Notes: generated by a model from the letters alone, not told the origin. DNA of 26,464 nucleotides from JAWVEV01 sp033856535 (GCA_033856535.1 JAWVEV010000139.1:1-26464); one strand, 5' to 3'; counted from the stretch's first letter, positions 1 through 7,490 are shown. Program-made: numbers and translations.

Positions 1-378
1 CTCGGCGTCGGCGCGCCCGCGCCGGCTCCTGCGGCGCGGGCGGCGGTCACCCCGGACGTGGCCGTGCTCTCGCGCGGCCTGCGGGTGCGCGGCGGCGCCG
101 TCCGCGTGGCGGTGCGCTGCGTCGCGACGACGCCCTGCGCCGGCTTGGCGACGCTGCGCTCCGACGCGAAGCTGCGCATCGGCGCCCGGCGCGCCGCGCT
201 GGCGCTCGGCACGACGCCCTTCTCCCTCGCGCCCGGCACGGCGACCACCCTGGTGATCCGGCCCGCCCGGCGGGCCCTCGCGCGGCTGGCGGGTCGCGAC
301 GCCCTCGCAGTGCGCGTGAGCGCCGCTCCCGCGTCGGGCGAGCCGGCCTCCCGCCTCCTGGTGCTGCGCCTGCACTGA
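1..378 (+). CDS. C-terminal part of an exported protein (5' truncated)
   Basis: The reading frame is open from the first base of the window to a TGA at 376-378, so the start lies upstream. The visible 125 residues begin with an Ala/Pro-rich linker. They continue as a compact module of alternating hydrophobic strands with paired cysteines (VRCVATTPCAG) and many arginines, ending in VLRLH. The same kind of module (a short strand-rich C-terminal domain with a Cys-x-x-x-Cys-like loop and an 'ARRAL..L' stretch) closes the next gene. I know this style from secreted proteins of Solirubrobacterales, where it usually follows beta-helix, FnIII or Ig-like repeats. The function cannot be told from the tail alone. 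GC-biased codon use supports it being coding. Confidence 0.7.
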   Translation, partial: LGVGAPAPAPAARAAVTPDVAVLSRGLRVRGGAVRVAVRCVATTPCAGLATLRSDAKLRIGARRAALALGTTPFSLAPGTATTLVIRPARRALARLAGRDALAVRVSAAPASGEPASRLLVLRLH

Positions 379-387
379 GCGCGACCC

Positions 388-401
388 CCCTCGTTCGAGG
401 G
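388..401. terminator. Short hairpin after the first gene, possible weak terminator
   Basis: CCCTCG-TT-CGAGGG forms a 6-bp stem with a 2-nt loop, 10 bases after the stop codon at 378. No T-run follows, so termination is only a possibility. Confidence 0.3.
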
Positions 402-480
402 TAGCGCCCCGAGCGAGCGGCGGCATAGGGTCGGCGGGAGGGTCGAGCGCAGTCGGCCCGCGTCGGTCGAGGAGGGATCG

Positions 481-2421
481 ATGGTGGGGTTCGGCCGGCG
501 GATGGTGCCGGTGCTGACGCTCGTCGCGCTCGCGACGGCGGGGGTCGCGGATGCGGCGGCGGCGACCCGCCACGTCGCGCCCGACGGCGCGGGCACGGCG
601 TGCTCGGCCGCGAGCCCGTGCGCGATCGAGGTCGGCGTCGAGGGCGCCGCGGCCGGCGACGAGGTCGTGATCGCGGCCGGCGGCTACACCGCGGCGGCCG
701 GCGCGGGCGAGGCCATCGTCGTCCCGGGCGGCGTCACGGTGCGGGGCGCGGTCATCGGTCCCGGCCGGCCGATCGTGACGACGTCCGCCTTCGGCGTGGG
801 CGCCGGATCGCTGCTGAGCGACCTCGAGATCCGCGGCGTCGTCGCGACCGCCCCCTTGACCGTCGCCTCGGGCGGGCGCGGCGACCGCCTGCTCGTGCGG
901 GGCGCCCCGGCGGCGGCGTCCGTCGCGTGCACGGTGACGTCGGCGACGCTGACGAACAGCGTCTGCCTCGGCGGGGAGGCCGCCGGCTCGACCGGCGCCA
1001 TCCTGATCGGCTCGGGGACGAAGCTCCGGAACGTCACGGCGCTCTCCGGCGGGTACGGCGTCGACGTGCCCACGGGGGATGCGCCCACGCTGATCAACAC
1101 GATCGCCGTGGGGGCGGGGGGCGTGGACCTGCACCGCGAGTCCGGCCTGTTCGCGGTGAGCATCTCCCACTCGTACGTCCCGGTCTTCACCGGCGGCCCG
1201 TTCCAGGCCGTCAACCGGATCACGACCGGCCTGGCCGTCCGCGACGCCCCGACGGACCTCCGCCAGGCCGCCGGCTCGACCACGATCGACGCCGGCACGC
1301 CGATCGGCGTCGCCGCCGGCGAGCTCGACCTGAACGGCAACCAGCGCTTCGTCGGCGCGCACCCGGACATCGGCGCGTACGAGCAGGTGGGGCCGCCGGG
1401 CGCCGATGCCGGGACGGTCGAGGCGACGCCGGATGCGGCGACGGTCCGGCCGGCCGTGACGACCGCGGGCGGGCGCACCCAGGTGGCGGTGGCCTACGGC
1501 ACCGAGCTGGGGATCTTCGGGAGCGTGGTGACGGTGAGCGCGCCGGCGGCGAACGCGCCGGGGATTGTCGACGTCCCGCTCGCGGGCCTGGCCCCCTTCA
1601 CGACCTACGGATACCGGGTCACGGTCACGAGCGACGGCGGCATCACCCAGAGCGCGCCGGCCTCCTTCACCACTCCGGCGCGACCGGCCTCGGCCGCGCT
1701 CGCGGCGCCGAGCCGGATCGGCAAGGACCGGGCGACCCTCGCGGGGACCGTCGACACCGGCGGCGCACCGGGCGAGGTCCGCTTCGAGGTGACGGCGCCC
1801 GGGGGCCGGCTCACGGTGAGGACCCCCGCGCAGGCGCTCCCCGCCGCGGACGGCCCGCGCACGGTCTCGGCCCAGGTGACCGAGCTCGCCCAGGGCACCG
1901 ACCACCAGGTCGTCCTGGTGCTCACCACCCCGGCCGGCACGATCCGGAGCGCCGTCGAGACGTTCACCACCCTCGGGACGCCGCCGACGTCGCCGCCGCC
2001 GCCGGCGCCCGGCACCACGGTGGACCCGCGGACGGGGGCGTCGCCGGACACGCGACGGCCGCGGGTCACGGTGCGCGTTCCCGGGGCGGTCCGGATCGGC
2101 CGGCGCGGCGTCCTGGTGGCCCGGGTGACCTGCGACGAGCCCTGCACCCTGCGCGCCGACGCGCGCCTCGGCGTCCGCGGCGGGAAGCCGGCCCGCTTCC
2201 GCCTGCTGCCAAACGCCCGCATCACGCTGCGGCTGCGCCCGGTGCGGCGCACGCGGCTGGTCGACGTGGACGACGTCCGGCTGACGCTCACCCGGGCGCG
2301 CCGGGCCGCGCTCACGGCGCTGCGCGCCGGGCGGCGGGTGGTGGTGCGCATCGACGTCCAGGCGCGGGATGCCGCCGGCAACCTGCGGAGGGTCCGGACC
2401 TTCGTCGCCGTGCGCCGCTGA
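481..2421 (+). CDS. Secreted parallel beta-helix protein with choice-of-anchor-Q-like and FnIII-like domains
   Basis: The 646-residue product starts at ATG 481, preceded by a good ribosome site (GGAGGG, 475 region). Residues 1 to about 27 form a signal peptide (basic start, hydrophobic core, ADAAAA cleavage region). Residues about 30-300 are a right-handed beta-helix-like segment that opens with 'ATRHVAPDGAGTACSAASPC'. It ends in the motif DLNGNQRFVGAHPDIGAYEQ, typical of 'choice-of-anchor Q' polymorphic outer proteins. Two FnIII-like domains follow (about 305-400 and 405-500), each ending in a 'SAxxTFTT'-type strand. After them come a Pro-rich linker (PPTSPPPPAPG) and a C-terminal Cys/Arg-rich module (530-646) like that of the upstream gene. 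It is likely an extracellular or cell-surface protein that binds or cleaves polysaccharide. No catalytic residues can be named, and there is no sortase motif. Confidence 0.8.
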   Translation: MVGFGRRMVPVLTLVALATAGVADAAAATRHVAPDGAGTACSAASPCAIEVGVEGAAAGDEVVIAAGGYTAAAGAGEAIVVPGGVTVRGAVIGPGRPIVTTSAFGVGAGSLLSDLEIRGVVATAPLTVASGGRGDRLLVRGAPAAASVACTVTSATLTNSVCLGGEAAGSTGAILIGSGTKLRNVTALSGGYGVDVPTGDAPTLINTIAVGAGGVDLHRESGLFAVSISHSYVPVFTGGPFQAVNRITTGLAVRDAPTDLRQAAGSTTIDAGTPIGVAAGELDLNGNQRFVGAHPDIGAYEQVGPPGADAGTVEATPDAATVRPAVTTAGGRTQVAVAYGTELGIFGSVVTVSAPAANAPGIVDVPLAGLAPFTTYGYRVTVTSDGGITQSAPASFTTPARPASAALAAPSRIGKDRATLAGTVDTGGAPGEVRFEVTAPGGRLTVRTPAQALPAADGPRTVSAQVTELAQGTDHQVVLVLTTPAGTIRSAVETFTTLGTPPTSPPPPAPGTTVDPRTGASPDTRRPRVTVRVPGAVRIGRRGVLVARVTCDEPCTLRADARLGVRGGKPARFRLLPNARITLRLRPVRRTRLVDVDDVRLTLTRARRAALTALRAGRRVVVRIDVQARDAAGNLRRVRTFVAVRR

Positions 2422-2470
2422 GGCGCGCCCGGCGGGCCGGGATCCCGTCGCGGCGCGGGGCCGAGGGGAC

Positions 2471-2476
2471 TACCCT
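2471..2476 (+). promoter_or_regulatory. Possible -10 box for a leaderless transcript
   Basis: TACCCT lies 6 bases upstream of ATG 2483, the distance expected if transcription starts at the start codon. There is no purine-rich ribosome site before this ATG. No convincing -35 is visible. Confidence 0.3.
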
Positions 2477-2482
2477 CGACCG

Positions 2483-2947
2483 ATGGAGGCTCTCCGCTTC
2501 TCCCGCGGCGCCCAGCGCGAGCGCTCCCGGGCCGCGGTCGTCGGCTGGACCGCCGCCCGCGGGCTGGTCGGCGCGATGGCGATGACCGGGATGCGGGAGG
2601 CCAGCACCCGGCTGGGGCTCCTCCGGCGCCTCCCACCCGAGGCGATCGTCGAGGACGTTGACCCGGGGGTCGTCGACGACCTCCCGCCGGGGAAGCGCGA
2701 GCTCGCGATCGAGCTGCTGCACTGGGGCTACGGCGCCGCCGGCGGCGCGGCCTTCGCGGCGCTGCCGGCGGGGCTCCGCCGGCACCCCGCGGCCGGACCG
2801 GCCTACGGGGCGCTGGTGTGGCTCCTGTTCGAGGCGGTCCTCGACCCGGCCCTGGGCCTGCGCTGGGATCGGCGGCCCAGGGAGCGGCTGGCGCTCCTGG
2901 CCGACCACCTCATGTACGGCGCGGTGGTGGGCACGGGCCCGCGCTGA
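2483..2947 (+). CDS. Small membrane protein of unknown function
   Basis: The gene encodes 154 residues from ATG 2483. An in-frame upstream ATG at 2369 lies inside the preceding gene and gives an Arg/Pro-rich leader with no sense, so I reject it. The protein has a hydrophobic segment near residues 15-40 (VVGWTAARGLVGAMAMTGM). A second runs around 75-95 (LLHWGYGAAGGAAFAAL), with further hydrophobic stretches at 100-120 and 138-150. This arrangement (AMTGMRE near the N-terminus, then a conserved-looking 'HWGYG..GG' segment) resembles DUF1440/DUF6789-type small membrane proteins, but I cannot assign a family firmly. It stands alone between an exported protein and a convergent gene. Confidence 0.7.
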   Translation: MEALRFSRGAQRERSRAAVVGWTAARGLVGAMAMTGMREASTRLGLLRRLPPEAIVEDVDPGVVDDLPPGKRELAIELLHWGYGAAGGAAFAALPAGLRRHPAAGPAYGALVWLLFEAVLDPALGLRWDRRPRERLALLADHLMYGAVVGTGPR

Positions 2948-2965
2948 GCGCGGCCCCGCGACGAC

Positions 2966-3961
2966 CTAGAGCTCGATGATCTCGTCGTCCGGCGTGGCGG
3001 AGCGCGCGGCCGACGCCAGCTTGGCCCCGCCGTCCAGCAGCCGCTGGCCGAGCAGGTAGGCGAAGAGCGCGAGCATCAGCCCGAGCGGCAGCCAGATCGA
3101 GCGGCCGGCGGCGACGGCGACGTCGCGCAGGCGCTCGAGCGGCGGCGGGGCGCTCGGCTGGAAGACCGGGACCTCGACGACCGGGGTGTCGACCGCGACC
3201 GGCGGCACCGCGACCGGCGGCTTCGGCGGGGTGGGGTCGATCGGCTTCGGGGGCTCGGGCTGGTCGACCGGCGGCGTCGGGGTGGGCGGCGTCGGCGGCG
3301 TCGGGTCGACGGCCGGCGGCTGCTCGACGACCGGCGGCGTGACCGTCTGGCTGCCCACCGGGAGGGGCTTCACCGGGGAGCCGGCCGGCTTGACGATCCG
3401 CTCGAGCTCGGGAGGGAGGCGCAGGTCGGTCTTGACGTCGATGACGGTGTTCTTGCCGACGGCGACGTTGGCGGCGACGTTGGCGCCGAGCTCGGTGTCG
3501 AGGCCGAGCAGGTCCGCCTCGGCGTTGACGTCGATGTTCGCCTTCGCGGCGACCACGTCCTCGCCGTTCAGCAGGCTGGCGTCGACGTTCGCGTTGACGT
3601 CGAGGTTCACGCCGCCGACCGGGGTGCTCAGGTCGACGCCCAGCGGCACCTGGACGCCCAGGTTCGCGCCCGGGCCCGCCGGGGTGGTGAGGCCGAGACC
3701 GGTGTTCACCTTCAGCGAAAGCACCGAGGGCACGTCAAGGAGGAGGTTGATCGGCAGGTTCGTCTGACCGGGCGTGTCGGTCGGCTGCAGCGTGAGCCGC
3801 AGCAGGTTGCCGAGCTGGAGGTCCACGCCCTGCGAGGCGGGCGGCGGAGGCGGGACCTCGGCGCCGAGGGCCGAGGGGGCCGCGCATGCCAGCGCGAGCG
3901 CACCGAGGGCGGCGCCGATGGAGGCGGAGACGCGAGGTCGTCGGGGGGCGATGCGGCTCAC
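2966..3961 (-). CDS. Exported, C-terminally membrane-anchored surface protein of unknown function
   Basis: The product has 331 residues from GTG 3961. Residues 1-34 are a signal peptide (RIAPRRPR, then a hydrophobic core ending in SALGA). Residues about 35-200 consist of repeated short alternating patterns such as VDLSTPVGGVNLDVNANVDA, NIDVNAEADLLGLDTELGAN and VAANVAVGKNTVIDVKTDL, which suggests an all-beta or solenoid fold rich in Asn/Asp/Val. A Pro/Thr/Val-rich stalk follows (about 205-270). Then come one membrane helix (about 285-305, IWLPLGLMLALFAYLLG) and a cytoplasmic tail ending DDEIIEL. An in-frame ATG at 4054 has a GGAG right next to it but would put a 31-residue leader before the signal peptide. 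I recognise no family. It is divergent from the diguanylate cyclase gene. Confidence 0.75.
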   Translation of the reverse strand: MSRIAPRRPRVSASIGAALGALALACAAPSALGAEVPPPPPASQGVDLQLGNLLRLTLQPTDTPGQTNLPINLLLDVPSVLSLKVNTGLGLTTPAGPGANLGVQVPLGVDLSTPVGGVNLDVNANVDASLLNGEDVVAAKANIDVNAEADLLGLDTELGANVAANVAVGKNTVIDVKTDLRLPPELERIVKPAGSPVKPLPVGSQTVTPPVVEQPPAVDPTPPTPPTPTPPVDQPEPPKPIDPTPPKPPVAVPPVAVDTPVVEVPVFQPSAPPPLERLRDVAVAAGRSIWLPLGLMLALFAYLLGQRLLDGGAKLASAARSATPDDEIIEL

Positions 3962-4306
3962 CGTGTCGTTGTATCGGCAGGGAGGCGCAAAAGCTTTAGC
4001 CCCGCTGAGGAGGTGGGCTGCGACGGGCGTCACGGGCTCCAGAGAATTGGTCATAGCTCCAAAATCGGCAACTGGAATGGTTGCCTGAGCGTTGGTGCAC
4101 CAACACTGGCCACAGGTCCAGCATCGGCGAGCGCGCCAATCCCCAAACCCCGGTCGGGCGTCCGGTCGGCGCCGCCACACGAATTGCCCGCACCGGCCGC
4201 GCGGAACCCCTGGGTGGGAGCGAGGGTTCAGGTTATCGTCCACCATGCCGATTGGAGGCGCAGAGAAGCGAGGAGAGGCGGAGAGATCGCTCCTGTAGTC
4301 GACGGC
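3962..4306. other. Lower-GC intergenic region with several inverted repeats between divergent genes
   Basis: This 345-base gap is visibly less GC-rich than its surroundings. It contains a near-palindrome around AAAGCTTT (3988-4000 area), a hairpin with a GGCAAC/GTTGCC stem (4067-4086 area), a TTGG/CCAA hairpin (4047-4063 area) and a perfect 14-bp palindrome (4091-4104). On the minus strand TTGCCG, 17 bases, AATTCT (about 4072-4044) is a possible promoter for the surface protein. It would give a structured leader of about 75 bases. On the plus strand a 17-codon frame (ATG 4245 to TAG 4298) precedes the cyclase start, with TATCGT 5 bases upstream of its ATG. It could be a leader peptide or chance. 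Confidence 0.45.
4091..4104. repeat. Perfect 14-bp palindrome, candidate operator
   Basis: GTTGGTGCACCAAC is perfectly self-complementary. Its TTGGT..ACCAA shape resembles operators of FadR-type GntR regulators in general form, but the spacing differs by one base from PdhR-type sites. It lies about 130 bases upstream of the surface-protein start and about 200 bases upstream of the cyclase start. No GntR gene is in the window. Confidence 0.4.
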
Positions 4307-5761
4307 GTGCGCGGCCACCGCCGGTGGTACGCGCTGGAGGACCGGCACCAGGCCCTCTTCCGGGGGCGCCTCTGCGCGTTCGTGGCCCTGGCCGTCCTCG
4401 CCGCATACCTCTCCGAGGGCAACCGCGACCGAGGCGTCGCCCTCGTCGCCGCGGCCGCCGCGATCGCCCTCCACGCGCTCCTTCGCTGGGTCCCCGAGCG
4501 CTGGCCCCGCCGCCTGCGCCTCGCGGTCGACGCGAGCCTGGTGGTCGACGCCGCCGCGGTCTTCTTCCTCGCGCGCGTGTCCGACTCCAGCGAGAGCCTG
4601 CTCCTCTGGTCGCTGCCGATCCTGGCCGTGGCCGTCACGCTCGGCTACTCCGCGCGCACCGGAATGAAGGCGGCGATCCTCGCCGCCATCGTCACCCTGG
4701 CACTCGAGGTCATCGACCACTCCGACGCCGAGCTCACGCGTTGGAACGTGGTGCTGCTGGTCATGACCGGCGGGCTGGTCGCCACCGCGGCCATCTTCTC
4801 GAGCGTGAACGAGCGCGAGCTGCGCAGCCGCAGCGATCGCCTGACCACCCTCCACGAGGCCACGGCCGCGTTCGTGGGCCGCGACGACCCGCAGGCGCTG
4901 GGCACGATCGCCCGCGACGCGGTGGCCGTGCTGCTGCCCGGCTGGGACGTCGAGGTGCGGATCGGCGTGCCCGACGACGACACCGGCGACGAGGCCGAGC
5001 GCACCTGGCGCGAGGACGGCAGGGTGCACCTGCAGGTCCCGGTCCTGTCCGGCGTGAGCGTGCCCGACCGGCACAGCCGGCTGCTCGGCGCCCTGGTCGC
5101 GTCGCGGCCCGAGCCGAAGTTCGGCCGATCGGAGCGCCTGCGCGGCCAGCAGATGGTCGCCGTGCGCACCATCGTCACCACCCTCGCCGGCGCATTGGTG
5201 CAGGCCGAGCTGGTCCGCCGCCTGGAGGAGCTGTCGATCATCGACGAGCTCACCGGCCTCGGGAACCGGCGCGCATTCGACGCCGCGCTGCGCGAGGAGA
5301 TGGCCCGCGCCGCCCGCACCGGCCAGCCGCTGAGCCTGGTCCTGCTCGACGTCGACCACTTCAAGCGGTTCAACGACGAGCACGGGCACCTGGCCGGGGA
5401 CGTCGCCCTGGAGAAGGTCGCCAAGGTGGTCGCCGATTCGCTCCGCACCGAGGACAGGGCCTGCCGCTTCGGCGGCGAGGAGTTCGCCGTGCTCCTGCCG
5501 GCGACGCCCGAGGACGCGGCCATCGAGGTGGCCGAGCGCCTGCGCCGTGCGGTCGCCTCGGCCGAGCTCCCCCACGGCCCGATCACGATCAGCCTGGGCG
5601 TCGCGGACAGCGACGGCAGCCGCGGCGGCTGGACGCTGGTGCGCCGGGCGGACACCCGCCTGTACCGGGCCAAGGGCGCCGGCCGCAACCGCGTGGTGGG
5701 CGGCGACGCCCCCGGCTCGCGCCAGGCGACCGACGAGGGCGCGATCACGCCCTCGCTCTAG
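4307..5761 (+). CDS. Membrane-bound diguanylate cyclase (6 TM, GAF-like, GGDEF)
   Basis: The enzyme makes cyclic di-GMP from two GTP. From GTG 4307 it has 484 residues. About six membrane helices occupy residues 15-165 (e.g. LCAFVALAVLAAYL, LVVDAAAVFFLA, VVLLVMTGGLVATAAI). A GAF-like segment follows (about 180-310), then a helical linker and the GGDEF domain (about 320-470). The active site reads GGEEF at 389-393. An inhibitory RxxD site (RTED, 380-383) lies exactly five residues upstream, so product feedback inhibition is expected. DELTGLGNRRAF and LDVDHFKRFND are the usual substrate and metal motifs. The start is uncertain: GTG 4307 has no close ribosome site (GGAG lies 24-30 bases away), and GTG 4214 is an in-frame alternative. 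The short frame ending at 4298 could couple translation. The input signal is unknown; the membrane domain is not a recognised sensor. Confidence 0.88.
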   Translation: MRGHRRWYALEDRHQALFRGRLCAFVALAVLAAYLSEGNRDRGVALVAAAAAIALHALLRWVPERWPRRLRLAVDASLVVDAAAVFFLARVSDSSESLLLWSLPILAVAVTLGYSARTGMKAAILAAIVTLALEVIDHSDAELTRWNVVLLVMTGGLVATAAIFSSVNERELRSRSDRLTTLHEATAAFVGRDDPQALGTIARDAVAVLLPGWDVEVRIGVPDDDTGDEAERTWREDGRVHLQVPVLSGVSVPDRHSRLLGALVASRPEPKFGRSERLRGQQMVAVRTIVTTLAGALVQAELVRRLEELSIIDELTGLGNRRAFDAALREEMARAARTGQPLSLVLLDVDHFKRFNDEHGHLAGDVALEKVAKVVADSLRTEDRACRFGGEEFAVLLPATPEDAAIEVAERLRRAVASAELPHGPITISLGVADSDGSRGGWTLVRRADTRLYRAKGAGRNRVVGGDAPGSRQATDEGAITPSL

Positions 5762-6061
5762 CTGACCGCCGGACCCCCGGAGGGGCGGCCGCGCCGCCGG
5801 CCCCGGCCCGCCCGGGCGCCGGCGCCCGAGCGCGAGCCCGAGCCGGTCCTCGCCTCCGACGAGGACGACGACGACGCCCCGCTCCCGAGCCGCTTCCGCA
5901 AGCCGGCCGCGGTCGTGGTCGGCCTCACCGCGGCGATGGTGCTGATCTCGCTGGCCGCCGGCGCCGAGCCGGGCGACCTGCCCTGGGGCGCGATCATCGG
6001 CGTGCTCGTCCTGGTCGGCGCGATGCTGCTCGCCGACCGCGCGCGCTCCCGCCGGCGCTAA
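5762..6061 (+). CDS. Small two-helix membrane protein, probable CTG start abutting the cyclase stop
   Basis: This 99-codon frame runs directly on from the cyclase TAG (5759-5761) in the same frame and ends with TAA at 6059-6061. The start would be CTG 5762. There is no ATG, GTG or TTG before residue 52, which is already in the first membrane helix. The N-terminal 45 residues are Arg/Pro-rich and then acidic (a DEDDDD cluster). Two membrane helices follow (AAVVVGLTAAMVLISLAAG and GAIIGVLVLVGAMLLA) and the C-terminus is DRARSRRR. Third codon positions are nearly all G or C, and the stop overlaps the convergent rraA-like stop by 4 bases, both signs of a real gene. Readthrough of the TAG would instead append these helices to the cyclase. 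No family is recognised. Confidence 0.6.
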   Translation: MTAGPPEGRPRRRPRPARAPAPEREPEPVLASDEDDDDAPLPSRFRKPAAVVVGLTAAMVLISLAAGAEPGDLPWGAIIGVLVLVGAMLLADRARSRRR

Positions 6062-6711
6062 GCGCCCGCCGCCGCGTCGTCGCGGATGCGGGCGATGACC
6101 TGGGCGTCGCGCTCCTCGATGCGCACCGCCTCCTCGAGCACCGCGCCGACGTCGCCGGCGGGGATCACCGCCACGCCGGAGGCGTCCGCGTAGATCCAAT
6201 CGCCCGGCAGGACCGTGACGCCGCGCAGCTGGACCGGCACGCCGGCCTCGTAGGCCATCAGGTTGTCGCCGGCCCAGCGGACGGTCTCGCCGGAGCACCA
6301 GGCCGAGAAGGGCATCTCCGCGAGCCCGGCGAAGTCGCGCAGGCTGCCGTCGGTGACCAGGCCCGAGCAGCCGCCGGTCTCCAGGCGGGTGAGCTTCTTG
6401 CCGCCGGCGACGGACTCCCCCGGGTAGCCCTCGGCCGCGATCACCAGCACCTTGCCGGCCGGGTCGTCGCCGACCGCCTCGCGGAAGAGCGGGGCGAAGT
6501 CGTGGCGCTCGGGGTCGCGCACGTCGGCCCGCTTCGGCAGGCAGCGCATCGTGGCCGCCGGCCCGAAGGCGATCTTGCCCGGGGCCGGGCTCACCAGGCC
6601 GTCGACGTGGCAGCGGTGAGCGTGACGGCCGGCCATCGCGTCGACCAGCGACGCGCAGGTGACCATGGGGAGCAGCGCGCGGAGCGCCGCGTCGTCCGCC
6701 GGCTGGGTCAG
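6058..6711 (-). CDS. RraA/HMG-aldolase family protein
   Basis: The RraA fold includes RNase E inhibitors and divalent-metal 4-hydroxy-4-methyl-2-oxoglutarate/oxaloacetate aldolases. This 217-residue protein has the family's landmarks. SLVDAM is near the N-terminus (the TxSDAL position). GKVLVIAAEGYPGE follows, then GGCSGLVTDGSLRDF (the G-x-V-x-DG-x-x-RD catalytic and metal region). GDWIYADASGVAVIP is near the end. No RNase E is nearby, so an aldolase-type role is as likely as RNA regulation; the substrate is unknown. I place the start at CTG 6711, whose CTGA overlaps the fabI stop and which includes the N-terminal helix that relatives have. ATG 6666 is a conventional alternative (202 residues) but has no ribosome site and would start inside that helix. 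Confidence 0.8.
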   Translation of the reverse strand: MTQPADDAALRALLPMVTCASLVDAMAGRHAHRCHVDGLVSPAPGKIAFGPAATMRCLPKRADVRDPERHDFAPLFREAVGDDPAGKVLVIAAEGYPGESVAGGKKLTRLETGGCSGLVTDGSLRDFAGLAEMPFSAWCSGETVRWAGDNLMAYEAGVPVQLRGVTVLPGDWIYADASGVAVIPAGDVGAVLEEAVRIEERDAQVIARIRDDAAAGA

Positions 6712-7490
6712 GTGCCCATCGCGTGGTAGCCGGCGTCGACGAACATCGTCTCGCCGGTGACCGCCGACGCGAGCGGCGAGCACAGGAAGAGCGCCGCGTC
6801 GGCGACCTCCTCGGCGGTGATCGCGCGCTGCAGCGGCGCCCGCTCGGCGGCCTTGTCGGCCATCGTCCCGAAGCCGGGCACGCCGCGGGCCGCCAGCGTC
6901 CGGACCGGGCCGGCCGAGATCGCGTTGACGCGCACCCCGCTCTGGCCGAGGTCCCACGCCAGGTAGCGGACGCTGCACTCGAGCGCGGCCTTGGCCACGC
7001 CCATGATGTTGTAGCCCGGCACCGCGCGGTCGCTGGCGATGTAGGTGAGCGTGATGATCGAGCCGCCGCCCTCCGAGGCCCGCATGTGGCGCTCGGCCCG
7101 CTGGGCCAGCGCGGTGAGCGAGTAGGCCGAGATCTCGAGCGCGGTGCGGAAGTCACCGAGCCGGGTGTCGACGAAGCGGCCGGCGAGCGCCTCCGGAGGG
7201 GCGTAGGCCACGCCGTGCACCAGGATGTCGAGGCCGCCGAGGGCCGCGGCGGCGCCGTCGACCGCGGCGTCGAGCTGCGCCTCGTCCTGGACGTCCAGCG
7301 GGAGCACCGGTCCCGGGTTGGCCAGCGTCTCGGCGAGCTTGCGCACGTCGCCCTCGGTGCGCTCTCCCTGGTAGGTCAGCGCCAGGCGCGCGCCGGCCTC
7401 GTCGAGCTTGCGCGCGATCGCCCAGGCGATGCTGCGCTTGTTCGCGACGCCCACGACCAGGCCGGTCCGGCCCTCGAGCAGAGCGCTCAC
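6708..7490 (-). CDS. fabI: Enoyl-[acyl-carrier-protein] reductase (NADH)
   Basis: FabI performs the last reduction of each fatty-acid elongation cycle (trans-2-enoyl-ACP to acyl-ACP). The product has 260 residues, the usual length. The atypical SDR nucleotide motif GVANKRSIAWAIA near residues 14-26 marks the FabI/InhA family. The catalytic pair appears as YNIMGVAK (Tyr-x6-Lys). The C-terminal TGETMFVDAGYHAMG is the typical end. The start is GTG 7490, supported by a purine-rich ribosome site (GAGAGGGGG) 3 bases upstream. The stop overlaps the rraA-like CTG start by 4 bases, so the two are co-transcribed. It is the expected target of triclosan or isoniazid-type inhibitors. Confidence 0.93.
   Translation of the reverse strand: MSALLEGRTGLVVGVANKRSIAWAIARKLDEAGARLALTYQGERTEGDVRKLAETLANPGPVLPLDVQDEAQLDAAVDGAAAALGGLDILVHGVAYAPPEALAGRFVDTRLGDFRTALEISAYSLTALAQRAERHMRASEGGGSIITLTYIASDRAVPGYNIMGVAKAALECSVRYLAWDLGQSGVRVNAISAGPVRTLAARGVPGFGTMADKAAERAPLQRAITAEEVADAALFLCSPLASAVTGETMFVDAGYHAMGT

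Noticed and set aside
3962..4120. Cyclic-di-GMP riboswitch next to the diguanylate cyclase
   Set aside because: I tried to fit the GEMM-I core (GCAAAC/ACGCAAAGCC and the distal AGCCGGGUUGCC part) on both strands. Only isolated fragments such as GGCGCAAAAGC and GTTGCCGA fit, in the wrong order and spacing.
4081..6729. Long plus-strand frame of 882 codons rich in Arg/Gly/Pro/His
   Set aside because: It overlaps the diguanylate cyclase in another frame and has the Arg/Pro/Gly composition typical of shadow frames.
2966..7156. A single open minus-strand frame of about 1,400 codons
   Set aside because: Only the part from 3961 to 2966 has signal peptide, domain pattern and sensible codon use. The rest is the antisense of the cyclase and an out-of-frame shadow of fabI/rraA, open only because stop codons are rare at this GC.
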